A DNA stretch of 64,000 nt from JAIBJN01 sp963842305 (GCA_963842305.1 CAWJFW010000003.1:1-64000); one strand, 5' to 3'. Positions 40,006-48,513 are shown, numbered from the stretch's first letter. Notes: a model not told the origin generated them from the letters alone. Translations and numbers: made by a program.

Positions 40006-41455
40006 TCAGCGGTCGCGCGTGACCGCGCGGAACGCGTTGACCACGCCGCGGCCGAAGAAACCGTTGACGTTGTCGTCGGTGACGCAGCGCGCATCGGCGG
40101 CCGGGCAAGGCAGGGGATCCGCCGTCTGGCGCAGGAAGACCGAAACGCGGTCCGGATCCATCTTCCCGCCTCCGAACCAGCTCGGCCTTCCGAACTGGCT
40201 GACGACGAGCGCCGCCGCGCCGCTCACCTGCGCAGCCGCCTGGGACGTGCCAGCAAAGTAGCGGTAGTAGGCCGCGTCCGGTCCCTCGCACGGGTCGCAG
40301 AGAAGCCTCGGGACCTGGAACGCAGCCGGCCAGGGGCCGAGCACGAGACCGGCCGGCGGGACGCCCTGGAGGAAGTCCCCTCCGGGGGCGGCCAGGTCGA
40401 TCTTGTGGAGGCCGTAGTTCGACGGTGGCCCGGCGGCCAGGCCGTCGTCGAGCCCGATCGAGGAGACCGTGAGCACGTGCGGGAGCCCGCTCGGCAGCCG
40501 GCTGCACCCCTGGAGCGCGGGGCTGGCGAGGTCGAGGCCGTCGTTCCCCGCGGAGGCGACCACGGAGACATCTCGGTCGTCGGCGTACTCGACCGCGCGC
40601 CGGACGGCCCGCATGATCGTCCGCTGCGCGGGATCGGCTGTGCAGAACGACGTCGTCCCGGCGCTGAGCGCGCTGTCGACCGAATAGCTGTTGTTCGCGA
40701 CGTCAACGCCGTGCTCCGCCGCCCAGACGAACGAGCAGATGACCGCGTCGGCGAGGAAGAAGTCGCTCGCGCCGCTGTGAATGCTCGCCTTGATGACCGC
40801 CAGCTTGACGTTCGGCGCGATTCCGACGATCCCCTGGCCGTTTGCCTCGGCCGCGACGATCCCGGCCACGTTCGTGCCGTGGCCCGAGTCGTCGTTCCAG
40901 GCCGCGGGATCCTGGTTCGGCACACCGCCCACGCAGGAGACACTGCGCCCGGCGGCGATGTTGTCGTTCAGGTCCGGATGGCTCGCGTCGACGCCGGTGT
41001 CGATGACGCCTACGAGTACTTTCGGGCTCCCGCCGGTGATCGCGTGGGCCTCGGGTGCCTGGATGCGCTTGCGAATACCACTGCAAGGGTGAGAACGTGT
41101 CGTCGTCGACGACCGGCCAGTTCGGCAGGTCGTCGTCGTCCCGGCCCCAGCCCCAGCCGGACGGCGTCGCGACGACGCTGCCGACGGGCGCAACGCCGTC
41201 CACGCGCCGGTTCCGGTCGAGCGTGGCGGCGAAGCCTGGATCGTCCGACTCGGCAATGACCACGTCGATCTGCGGATAGGAGGCGACCACGGAGCCGCCG
41301 GCCTTCGCGATGTCGGGCTTCGCCATCAAGATGCCGAAGCCGCGCTCCGGATACAGAACGACGTACCGTTCGGCCGCTGCAGGACCAGCCAGCGCCAGCG
41401 CGGACAAAGCCGCGATCACGAGCACGACGAATCGAATCGATACCGCTAGCCGCAA
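40006..41455 (-). CDS. secreted subtilisin-like serine peptidase (S8) (one frameshift)
   Basis: About 482 residues with an export signal (ALSALALAGPAAAE), an I9-like propeptide region and a subtilase domain. Triad: Asp in VGVIDTGVDASHPDL, His in DSGHGTNVAG and Ser in FAGTSQAAAQVSGAA, with the oxyanion region VVASAGNDG. A break near 41077 is repaired by dropping one base (LQWYSQRIQAPEAHAI). The mature part contains several cysteines. It lies 139 bases downstream of the MauA-like cluster on the same strand; a processing role for that cluster is possible but speculative. Confidence 0.87.
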
Positions 41456-41594
41456 GCTAGATCTCTCCCTTTCGAACCCTCTACCCGAAGGGCGCCTGGA
41501 CGCCCTGCAAACCGGACTATACGGGGCCGCGGCGGGAATGCACTCCCTCGGTGGAGGGACACCCGCCCAAGAGGAAGAGGGCCCCGCGGCCGCT

Positions 41595-42890
41595 CTAGGC
41601 GCCGGTCTTGTAGACCGACGCGGCGCCCGACGCGATCGTCCAGCGCGTCATGTACGCCTTGCTTCCGGCCAAGCTCGTCGTCCAGTAGCTCGCCGATCGT
41701 CCCCGGATCCTGGCGAGGATCCGCCGCTTCTTCGACGTGAGCGAGGCCTTGCGGAGATACGTGACGCCCGAGCGGGCATCGACCCAGATGACCGCACCCT
41801 GATTCAGCGAGGGGTTGGTCAGCTTGCCGATCTCGGTCCGGGCGATCGTTCGCCGCACGCCCGTGGAGAGGGTCATGACGAGGATCCGCGATTGCCGGCG
41901 CGACACCCGGTGCCAGGCCAGTCGGCCCTGGCGGAGGGATGGACGCCCGAGGTCGACGTTGAGCGGCACCCGGGTCGGACGCTTCGTCTGTCCATTCACG
42001 AGATTCCGCACGATCAGACGGCGGCCGTCCGAGCCCCGCACGACGTAGGCGAGGTTGGGCCAGTCGAGCGCGGGATGGGAGGCGTTTCCATCCGCAATGC
42101 GGGCCACCTCGTTGCCGCCCCAACGAACGACTCGGATCCCCTGTGCGTCGACGTACGCGAGGTACTCACCCGAAAGCGCGGGCTGCGAGGCATTGTCGTA
42201 GCGCACGTCGGGCCCCGACGCGGGCCGGACGACGACGTCTCCGCCCTTGGTCGCAAACGCGACGATGGCCCCGCTGGCACTCGGATCGAGCGCGGAGCCG
42301 GCGACGAGCGTAGCGCTCCCGGCCGCCGGAGCGAGCGCGAGGAGGACCGCGCAGGCGACGAGCGCGACCACGTTCGCCCGCAGGAGGGCGCCGCGGCGCC
42401 GGGTCAGCCGCTCGACAGCGGCCGTCGGGTCATCCGTTCGCCGGCGGGGCCAGACGACCATGACGGCCCGCCCGGCACCGTAGAGCGAGAGGCAGATCGC
42501 AGCCGGGAGGGGCCGGGCAAGCGCGAGGGCGCCCGCACAGGCCACCCAAAACGTCGAGACCGGCTGGAACGTGAAGAAGCCGGCGCCGAGGCCCGCCCCG
42601 TAACCCGTCGCCCAGACGGGAAGGGGCAGCTCGAAGCGCCAGCGCTCCGGCACCTGCCGGCGCGCCTGTGGGAGCGGGAAGTGCACGAGTCCGGCCTCAC
42701 GCGCGGCTGCCAGCAGGGCGAGAGCCGCGGCTGCGAAGACGGCGTGCCGGGCTCCGAGCAGGCTCCCGGCTAGGCCGAGGGCGAGCCCGAGCACGGCGGA
42801 CGTCACCACGGCCGCGACGGTGAAGAGCGCCTGGGCGACGATTTGGCGCTTGCGGCTCCCGCACACGGCGGGAGTGAAGGTCTCGAGCAT
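41595..42890 (-). CDS. membrane protein with C-terminal beta-propeller repeats (Mau-like locus)
   Basis: A 431-residue protein. The first ~200 residues hold five or six membrane helices with a Cys near the N terminus (FTPAVCGSRKR) and a glycine-rich helix GYGAGLGAGFFTFQPVSTFW, loosely reminiscent of CcdA/DsbD/MauF-type transporters of reducing power. The last ~235 residues carry at least five repeats starting PALSGEYLAYV, HPALDWPNLAYVV, RPSLRQGRLAWHR, NPSLNQGAVIWVD and TTSLAGSKAYM, that is, blades of a beta-propeller outside the membrane. The MADH heavy chain is also a propeller, but there is no sequence proof of relationship. Last gene of the cluster. Confidence 0.7.
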   Translation of the reverse strand: MLETFTPAVCGSRKRQIVAQALFTVAAVVTSAVLGLALGLAGSLLGARHAVFAAAALALLAAAREAGLVHFPLPQARRQVPERWRFELPLPVWATGYGAGLGAGFFTFQPVSTFWVACAGALALARPLPAAICLSLYGAGRAVMVVWPRRRTDDPTAAVERLTRRRGALLRANVVALVACAVLLALAPAAGSATLVAGSALDPSASGAIVAFATKGGDVVVRPASGPDVRYDNASQPALSGEYLAYVDAQGIRVVRWGGNEVARIADGNASHPALDWPNLAYVVRGSDGRRLIVRNLVNGQTKRPTRVPLNVDLGRPSLRQGRLAWHRVSRRQSRILVMTLSTGVRRTIARTEIGKLTNPSLNQGAVIWVDARSGVTYLRKASLTSKKRRILARIRGRSASYWTTSLAGSKAYMTRWTIASGAASVYKTGA

Positions 42891-42899
42891 CGACAGTCC

Positions 42900-42968
42900 T
42901 CAGGGCGACCAGGCGCCGGAGAGGCCGGCCATCAGCGCCGCAAGGGCGACGCCCGCCTCGATCAGCAC
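42900..42968 (-). CDS. possible 22-residue membrane microprotein
   Basis: A GTG whose bases overlap the stop of the MauA-like gene opens a 22-codon frame (VLIEAGVALAALMAGLSGAW and one more residue, then stop). It is almost entirely hydrophobic, like a single membrane helix. It ends ten bases before the ATG of the membrane/propeller gene, and its stop overlaps the GAGGA that would serve that ATG. It could be a coupled microprotein or merely a translational-coupling leader. Coding is not proven. Confidence 0.3.
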   Translation of the reverse strand: MLIEAGVALAALMAGLSGAWSP

Positions 42969-43576
42969 GGCAGCCCTGAGTCGTAGTACATCACGCAGTA
43001 CACCCGGCGGCCGCCCCAGCAGTAGCCGGTGAGAGAGGCATCCCCGTTGATCCGGCGGCGGCTGAAGGAGCAGCAGTCGACGAGCTTGCGGATCTGCCCG
43101 CCGCAGCAGCGAAACCAGGAGCCCTGGATCCGCAGATCCTTGAGCCCTTCGACCTCGGCGGTCCAGTCCTCGCAGACGCGCGTGCGCGGCGCCGGCGCGA
43201 GCACGGCGCCGTCGGGCCCGCGCAGCCGATCGCCGTTGCCGTCTAGGGCGTAGCCCGAGGAGTCGACCACCCGACCGAGGTTGTCGATCGGCTTCCCGCT
43301 GTGGGGGTGGAGTGGGAAGCCCTTGCGGTCGATGCGGGAGAGGGGTGGATACGGGCTCGGGCACGAGCCGGTCGTCCAGAGGTGCCCGCAGAAGTGGAAG
43401 GCCTCGGCGTCGTCGGGCTTGACCGCGGCGGCGACCGCGGAGCCGCCCGCGACGGCGAGCACTGCGGCGCTGAGTCGGCCGAGAAAAGACAAGCGGGTGG
43501 TCGACTCCGCGAGCTTCGCCGAGAGCTTCTCGGCCTGCCGGTCGAGCTGGCTGGCTCCTCGCTCAGGCTGCTGCAT
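42962..43576 (-). CDS. methylamine dehydrogenase light-chain-like (MauA-like) secreted protein
   Basis: 204 residues. The N-terminal EKLSAKLAESTTRLSFLGRL and following hydrophobic stretch resemble the long export signal of MauA (EKLSRRVAGQTSRRSVIGKL). The exported part has ten cysteines (63, 72, 135, 157, 158, 168, 169, 186, 194, 204), fitting five disulfides where MauA has six. SWFRCC (Trp154) lines up with the SWVASC that holds TTQ residue Trp57 of MADH, and VDCC (Asp167) with RDCC that holds catalytic Asp76. The second TTQ residue, Trp108 in IIWCFG, appears to be Tyr185 in TGYCWGG. So TTQ as known may not form. The gene overlaps the MauE-MauD fusion by 14 bases. Confidence 0.75.
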   Translation of the reverse strand: MQQPERGASQLDRQAEKLSAKLAESTTRLSFLGRLSAAVLAVAGGSAVAAAVKPDDAEAFHFCGHLWTTGSCPSPYPPLSRIDRKGFPLHPHSGKPIDNLGRVVDSSGYALDGNGDRLRGPDGAVLAPAPRTRVCEDWTAEVEGLKDLRIQGSWFRCCGGQIRKLVDCCSFSRRRINGDASLTGYCWGGRRVYCVMYYDSGLPC

Positions 43577-44441
43577 GAACGCGCGCCCTCCCCGTGTCGA
43601 CGAGCGACTCGAGCTCTTCGAGCGTGTTCACGGTGCCCTTGGCCGCGACCACGCCGTCGACGAGGTGGACGACGAACGGTGTCCCGGGCACGTTCCAGCG
43701 CGCGAAGGCGTCTCCCTCCAGCTCCTCTTCGACCACGCGCACTGCGAGGCCCTGTCGGGCGAGCGCCGCAACCCCCGCGCTCAGCTGACGGCAGATCCGA
43801 CACGTGGACGAGAAGAAGAAGACCACCTCGGACCGGCGGCCGCGGAGACCGTCGAGCGCCGGCGCGGGCAGTCCCAGCTCCGGGCCTTCCTCGGCAAGCT
43901 CGAACGGCACGCGCGGGCCGATCCGAAGCGTCAGCACTCCCACCTGGCGATAGAGCGCGAAGACGAGCAGCGTCAGGCCCACGACCGCGAGCGAGAGGAG
44001 CACCAGCACGACCGCGACGACGGTGCCCGACGACACCGAGACGTCGACGCTCTCGGCGAGGGCCGCGAACAGAGCGAGCACGGTGAACCCGCCAGCACGA
44101 AGGAGGAGATGGGTCGTCCGGCCCTCGGAGGCGCCGAAGCAGCCGCACCGAAGGCGCTCGACGCCGCGGAGCCGTGCCCAAGCGAGCGCGGCCACGAATC
44201 CGAACCCAAGGACGACCGCGGCATATGCGCTGAACGGAAGCCCGACGCCGAAGATGAGCAGGAAGCCGAGCACGGCTTCCACGGTCATGACGGCCCACGC
44301 CGCCGGGCGCGCGTATCGCGCAGCGAGACCGTATGCGGTCAGCCAGTCGGGGAAATCCTGCCGCCGGCGCAGCTTTGCACCTGCGGCCAGGAGCAGGACG
44401 AGGCCGACGACGATCAGGGCGATGGTCGACAACTCAACCAC
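43563..44441 (-). CDS. MauE-MauD fusion: DoxX-like membrane protein with thioredoxin domain
   Basis: 292 residues. Residues 1 to about 170 are membrane helices of the MauE family, including the characteristic RCGCFGASEG motif. The C-terminal ~110 residues are thioredoxin-like with a CRIC redox pair (FFFSSTCRICRQLS) and the cis-Pro region VPGTPFVVHLVDG, as in MauD. In methylotrophs MauE and MauD are separate and are both needed to make the disulfides of the MADH light chain. Here they are one protein, overlapping the cysteine-rich MauA-like gene, so its job is very probably to oxidise that protein. First gene of the cluster, divergent from a VOC gene at 44556. Confidence 0.8.
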   Translation of the reverse strand: MVELSTIALIVVGLVLLLAAGAKLRRRQDFPDWLTAYGLAARYARPAAWAVMTVEAVLGFLLIFGVGLPFSAYAAVVLGFGFVAALAWARLRGVERLRCGCFGASEGRTTHLLLRAGGFTVLALFAALAESVDVSVSSGTVVAVVLVLLSLAVVGLTLLVFALYRQVGVLTLRIGPRVPFELAEEGPELGLPAPALDGLRGRRSEVVFFFSSTCRICRQLSAGVAALARQGLAVRVVEEELEGDAFARWNVPGTPFVVHLVDGVVAAKGTVNTLEELESLVDTGRARVHAAA

Positions 44442-44555
44442 TGTAGGAGCTAATCGGCGCTCCCGCGGGGGGAGGGGAGAGTCTTCATGAAATCCTCAAG
44501 AACGGCACTTGTACTGTTCTGGCGCGCTGCCCGTGTCCCTCCCCACGCTACCCGG

Positions 44556-45005
44556 ATGAGTCGGAACCCACGCCTGGTCGGCGTCAACCACGTCGCGCTC
44601 GAGGTCGGCGATCTCGAGAAGGCCCTGGCTTTCTACGGACGGATCTTCGACTTCGAGCTGCGCGGGCGGGCGCCTGGAATGGCCTTCCTGGACCTGGGAG
44701 ATCAGTTCCTCGCGCTGTCCGAAGGGCGCCGGCAGCCGCCCGACGAGGGACGCCATTTCGGGCTCGTCGTCGACGACAAGGCGGAGGTGCGCCGCGCCCT
44801 CGAAGAGGCGGGCGTCGAGATCCTCCCGGGCCGCGGGCTCGACTTCCTCGATCCGTGGGGAAACCGGGTCGAGGTCGTCGACTACCGTGACATCCAGTTC
44901 ACGAAGTCGCCGTCCGTCCTGGAGGGGATGGGACTCGCAGAACTCGGCAAGTCCGAGAAGGCCCTCGACGAGCTGCGGAAGAAAGGGCTCGGGCCCGAGA
45001 AATAA
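44556..45005 (+). CDS. VOC/glyoxalase-family protein
   Basis: A 149-residue single-chain VOC protein. LVGVNHVALEVGDLEKALAFYGRIF (first module), GRHFGLVVDDKAEV and LDFLDPWGNRVEVVDY (second module) carry the typical His and Glu metal ligands. The C-terminal tail EKALDELRKKGLGP is an added helix. The ATG at 44556 starts the conserved fold; a longer in-frame form from 44487 has no family support. Substrate unknown. Confidence 0.8.
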   Translation: MSRNPRLVGVNHVALEVGDLEKALAFYGRIFDFELRGRAPGMAFLDLGDQFLALSEGRRQPPDEGRHFGLVVDDKAEVRRALEEAGVEILPGRGLDFLDPWGNRVEVVDYRDIQFTKSPSVLEGMGLAELGKSEKALDELRKKGLGPEK

Positions 45006-45034
45006 TCGGGCTGCGGGTCGTCGTTGTACCCGGT

Positions 45035-45949
45035 ATGACGACGACCTTCGATCGGGCACGCCGTCGAAGCATCTATGCGCACCTGGCGCGCGTCCTCGGC
45101 CGCGACGGGCGCGGCGGCCCCGGCGAGCTCCTGCCGCTCGAGGAGGCGACCCGCCGCCTTCGGCCATTCGCCCGCCGCTACGTCGGGTTGAGGCCGATCC
45201 CGATCGACCAGGTCGTCGGTACCGATAGCCGCGAGGGCGACTTCGACCGCGCCTTCCACCCACGCCGCTCCGACATCCGCCAGCGCTGGCAGCAGCTGGA
45301 GCGAGCCTACCCGGATGCCGACTTTCCCCCGATCGTCGTCTATCAGCTCGGCGACGCGTATTTCGTGCTGGACGGCCACCACCGCGTAGCCATCGCCCGA
45401 GAGCGGGGCATGGAGACGATCGACGCCGAGGTGACGGAGCTGCGCGCGCGCTGGCACCTGCCAGCCGACGCCGACCTGGTCGAGCTCATCCACGCCGACC
45501 AGGAGAGGATCTTCATGGACGAGAGTGGGCTGGCCGAGGTCCACCCCGAGGTTCGCATTCGCTTCAGCCGCCCGGTCGGTTACATCGAACTGCTCGAAAC
45601 CGTGCAGCTGCACGGCTACCACCTCATGCGTGAGACCGGGCGTGTGGTCTCCAGCGCCGAGATCGCGCTCTCCTGGTACGAGTCGGTCTACGAGCCGACC
45701 ATCGACGTGATCCGCTCCGAGGGTCTCGAGGGGGCCTGTCGCGAGGCAACCGACCCGGACCGTTTTCTCTGGGTGTGGGACCGACGTCGCGAGCTGATGC
45801 CGGAATACGGCTGCCGGCCGCTCGACGAGACGGCACGCGGGGCAACCGCCGAGCTTCCCCGTGGCCGGGGGCGGGCCGCCGGGCTCCTTCCTCGTTCGGC
45901 TAGCCGGCGGACTCGGCGCTCTTCAACCCACGCAACGCCCAAAGCGTAA
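45035..45949 (+). CDS. ParB-N-terminal-like (sulfiredoxin-fold) protein
   Basis: A 304-residue protein. The centre has the ParB/Srx-type phosphate-binding motif VLDGHHRVAIARERGME, preceded by PPIVVYQLGDAYF. The rest is helical with EIALSWYESVYEPTIDVI. It lacks the helix-turn-helix of a partition ParB and is not beside parA. The basic last ~40 residues overlap the convergent ABC-2 permease gene by 50 bases, so the true end may be earlier. Actinobacteria carry many such proteins with unknown roles. Confidence 0.7.
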   Translation: MTTTFDRARRRSIYAHLARVLGRDGRGGPGELLPLEEATRRLRPFARRYVGLRPIPIDQVVGTDSREGDFDRAFHPRRSDIRQRWQQLERAYPDADFPPIVVYQLGDAYFVLDGHHRVAIARERGMETIDAEVTELRARWHLPADADLVELIHADQERIFMDESGLAEVHPEVRIRFSRPVGYIELLETVQLHGYHLMRETGRVVSSAEIALSWYESVYEPTIDVIRSEGLEGACREATDPDRFLWVWDRRRELMPEYGCRPLDETARGATAELPRGRGRAAGLLPRSASRRTRRSSTHATPKA

Positions 45950-46670
45950 GCAGGCCCACTGCGCCGAGCGCGATGGCGAACGCCGCCCAGACCTCCGTCG
46001 GCTCGCCCGAGAAGAGGCCGCGCCCCGCCTCCAGCAGGAACGTCGCCGGATTGACGGACGCGACCGCGTGGATCCACCCGTTCAGGAGGTCGAGCGGTAC
46101 GTAGACGGGCGCAAGGAAGAGCGTCAGGAAGACCGGTACCTGCATGAGCGGCCCGGCCTGCAGCGTCCGGAAGCGCATGGCGATCCCCGATGCCCACAGC
46201 ACTGCGGCCACGTTGACGAGGAGCCCGAGGAGCAGGAGCGCGAAGAGCTCCGCCGGATCTCCGAGCACCTTCATGCCGGAGATGAGCGCGACGGCGAAGA
46301 CGACCGAGGCGGTCGCGCCCCAACGTGCGAGGGCGACGAGGGCGTAGCCGGCGATGATGCCGGTGCGCCGCGGCGCCGCGAGGAGGAGGCGCCGCGCGAA
46401 GCCGCTCTCGAAGTCCCGTGCGATCGCGAAGCCGTTGAAGATCCCGCCGAACGCGGCGGACTGGAGAAAGACGAACACGAACTGGAAGGCCGTGTAGCCC
46501 GCGGGAAAGTCGAACCCCGGAACCTCAGAGACACGCGAGAGACCGCCGGCGAACGCCGTGAAGAAGAAGAGCGGGAAGAGCAGCGAGGGCACGAGGATCG
46601 ACGGGTTCGTGAACGCGTTGTGGATCCCGCGCCAGGCAACTGCGAGAGCGACCGAGACGAACTCCCTCAC
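45900..46670 (-). CDS. ABC-2 type exporter permease, second
   Basis: A 256-residue permease with six spans of the DrrB/ABC-2 type. It includes SLLFPLFFFTAFAGGLSRV, the GFARRLLLAAPRRTGIIAGY intracellular loop and LNGWIHAVASVNPATFLLEA near the end, characteristic of the family. It overlaps the preceding permease by four bases. Together they form a heterodimeric channel with the ATPase at 47446. Confidence 0.88.
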   Translation of the reverse strand: MREFVSVALAVAWRGIHNAFTNPSILVPSLLFPLFFFTAFAGGLSRVSEVPGFDFPAGYTAFQFVFVFLQSAAFGGIFNGFAIARDFESGFARRLLLAAPRRTGIIAGYALVALARWGATASVVFAVALISGMKVLGDPAELFALLLLGLLVNVAAVLWASGIAMRFRTLQAGPLMQVPVFLTLFLAPVYVPLDLLNGWIHAVASVNPATFLLEAGRGLFSGEPTEVWAAFAIALGAVGLLTLWALRGLKSAESAG

Positions 46671-47449
46671 GACCGGGCCAGCCTTCCCTTGAGGGCCAGG
46701 CTTGCCGCCGTCAGCGCAAGGACGGCGATCCCGGCCGCGAGGCCGAATCCGAGCGCGAGCGCCTCCGCGTCCCAGCCCGTGATGATCAGGCTCCTGATGC
46801 CTTCGATCAGGTAGGAGACCGGGTTGATCGTCGCCACCGTTCGGAACCAGTCGATCTCGATCAGGTTCCGAGGCAGGTTCATGGACGAGAGGAAGAGGAA
46901 GACGAAGAAGAGCGGGAAGAGCGCCTGGATCGCCTCCCCCGACCCCGTTCGGAGCGCGAGGAACGCGCCGATCGCGCCGAAGGCGAGCGCGATCAGGACG
47001 CCGAGGAAGACGATCAGGAAGATGCCCAGCACACCGCTCTTCGGGCGCACGCCCGCGATCAGGCCGACGGTCAGGTAGAGCGTCGCCTGGAGCAGCGCGA
47101 GCGCGATGACGCCCGCGAGCTGGCCGAGCAGGAGCGCGGCGCCCCGCATCGGCGTCAGCGCAAGGCGGTTGAGGAAGCCGGTCTGGATGTCGCGCGCGAG
47201 GTCCGTCCCCGCGTTGGTCGTTGCGAAGAGGGCGCCCTGCATGAACGTGAAGGCGAGCGCGAAGTCCAGGTACGAGTCGGTGGGAAAGCCGCGGATACGA
47301 GCTGCCGATGCGAGCCCACCCACGTTCACCGCGAGCAGGATGAGCGGGAAGACGAAGGAGGGCACGACGTTCAGCGGCTGCCTCAGTGTCCGCAAGACGG
47401 AACGGCGGGCGAGGTAACCGACCTGGACGAAGAGCGGGTTGCCGCTCAC
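46667..47449 (-). CDS. ABC-2 type exporter permease, first
   Basis: A 260-residue permease. Seen are LRQPLNVVPSFVFPLILLAV, the loop QTGFLNRLALTPMRGAALL and RTVATINPVSYLIEGIRSL, all family landmarks. Coupled by ATGA overlaps to the ATPase before it and the second permease after it. Such drug-type exporters move lipophilic compounds, antibiotics or lipids. Confidence 0.9.
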   Translation of the reverse strand: MSGNPLFVQVGYLARRSVLRTLRQPLNVVPSFVFPLILLAVNVGGLASAARIRGFPTDSYLDFALAFTFMQGALFATTNAGTDLARDIQTGFLNRLALTPMRGAALLLGQLAGVIALALLQATLYLTVGLIAGVRPKSGVLGIFLIVFLGVLIALAFGAIGAFLALRTGSGEAIQALFPLFFVFLFLSSMNLPRNLIEIDWFRTVATINPVSYLIEGIRSLIITGWDAEALALGFGLAAGIAVLALTAASLALKGRLARS

Positions 47450-48441
47450 GCGGCCGCGGGGGTCGGCTCGGGGTCGGGCTCGACCTCGTCGCCCGCGCCC
47501 TCGAGCGACCGCCCCGTCTTCGCGAGAAAAACGTCGTCGAGGGTTGGAGCGTGCAGCTGCAGATGCTGGAGGTGGAGGCCCTCGGCGTCGAGTGCGCGGA
47601 CGACGTCGGCGAGAGCCTCCTCCCCGCCGTCGAGGCGCACCGATGCGCCCTTGGGCGAGCCCGGGACCGGAGCCCCGAACCGCGCCAGCGTGCGAGCGAC
47701 GGCGCCGAGCTCCGACGGGTCGGCCGGGATCGCCTCGACGCTCGGGCGACCGATCTCCGCCTTGAGTTCCGCAGGTGTTCCAGTGGCGACGATGTGGCCG
47801 TTGTCGATGATCCCGACCCGGTCGGCGAGGACGTCCGCCTCCTCGAGGTACTGCGTGGTCAGGAACACGGTGACGCCGTCCTCGCGCGCCAGGCGCGCCA
47901 CCTCCGACCAGAGGGCGTTCCGGCTCTGCGGGTCGAGGCCCGTCGTCGGCTCGTCCAGGAAGAGGATGCTCGGCTCGTGAACGAGCGCGAGCGCGAGGTC
48001 GAGTCGGCGCTTCATTCCGCCCGAGTAGGTCTTGACCTTGCGATCCGCCGCCTCGGTCAGCCCGACCCGCTCCAGGAGCGCATCGCTCCGCTGTCTCCGC
48101 GCCGTCCTGGGCATGCCGTGCAGGGCCGTCTGAAGGCGAAGGTGCTCTCGGCCGCTGAGCAGCGGGTCGAGGGCGGCCTCCTGGAGCGCCGCGCCGATCG
48201 CGGCGCGCACACGCGAGCCTTCGTTCACCACATCGAAACCCGCGACGCGGGCCGTCCCGGCCGTCGGCGGGAGGAGTGTCGTCAGCATGTGCACGGTTGT
48301 CGACTTGCCGGCCCCGTTCGGTCCGAGAAAGCCGTAGATCTCGCCGGGCGCCACGGCGAGGTCGATCCCGTCGACCGCCCGGATTCCGCCCTTGAACTCT
48401 CGCGCGAGGGCCTCCGCCTGAATTCCGTGCTCGTCGCGCAT
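47446..48441 (-). CDS. ABC-2 type exporter ATPase (DrrA-like)
   Basis: A 331-residue ATPase of the daunorubicin-resistance type. Walker A is GPNGAGKSTT, signature YSGGMKRRLDLA, Walker B ILFLDEPTTGLDPQ and switch LTTQYLEEADVLADR. A C-terminal domain of about 90 residues ends THQ-like LDDVFLAKTGRSLEG and then an acidic Glu/Pro/Ala tail. It is divergent from a MarR-type gene 40 bases away, which probably represses it. Confidence 0.92.
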   Translation of the reverse strand: MRDEHGIQAEALAREFKGGIRAVDGIDLAVAPGEIYGFLGPNGAGKSTTVHMLTTLLPPTAGTARVAGFDVVNEGSRVRAAIGAALQEAALDPLLSGREHLRLQTALHGMPRTARRQRSDALLERVGLTEAADRKVKTYSGGMKRRLDLALALVHEPSILFLDEPTTGLDPQSRNALWSEVARLAREDGVTVFLTTQYLEEADVLADRVGIIDNGHIVATGTPAELKAEIGRPSVEAIPADPSELGAVARTLARFGAPVPGSPKGASVRLDGGEEALADVVRALDAEGLHLQHLQLHAPTLDDVFLAKTGRSLEGAGDEVEPDPEPTPAAA

Positions 48442-48470
48442 CGCCTCAGGCTATCGAGAACCTTTAGCTT

Positions 48471-48513
48471 GTCAAGTATCGATGTCGTCAAGTATCATTC
48501 CCGAAGTGGGAAT
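48471..48513. promoter_or_regulatory. direct repeats and palindrome between exporter and marR genes
   Basis: GTCAAGTATC occurs twice, at 48471-48480 and 48487-48496, sixteen bases apart. Read on the minus strand each contains TTGAC, so they overlap likely -35 boxes of the exporter operon. A 17-base palindrome, ATTCCC-GAAGT-GGGAAT, follows at 48497-48513. Either could be the site of the MarR protein. Both overlap the start of marR as annotated, so the real start could be the in-frame GTG at 48506. Confidence 0.5.

Noticed and set aside
41595..44441. A standard methylamine dehydrogenase operon
   Set aside because: No classical mauB, mauG or amicyanin gene is seen, the small subunit differs at the second TTQ position and has ten rather than twelve cysteines, and the organism type is not a known methylotroph.
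45035..45949. Chromosome-partition ParB
   Set aside because: Only the phosphate-binding motif is shared. There is no helix-turn-helix and no parA neighbour.
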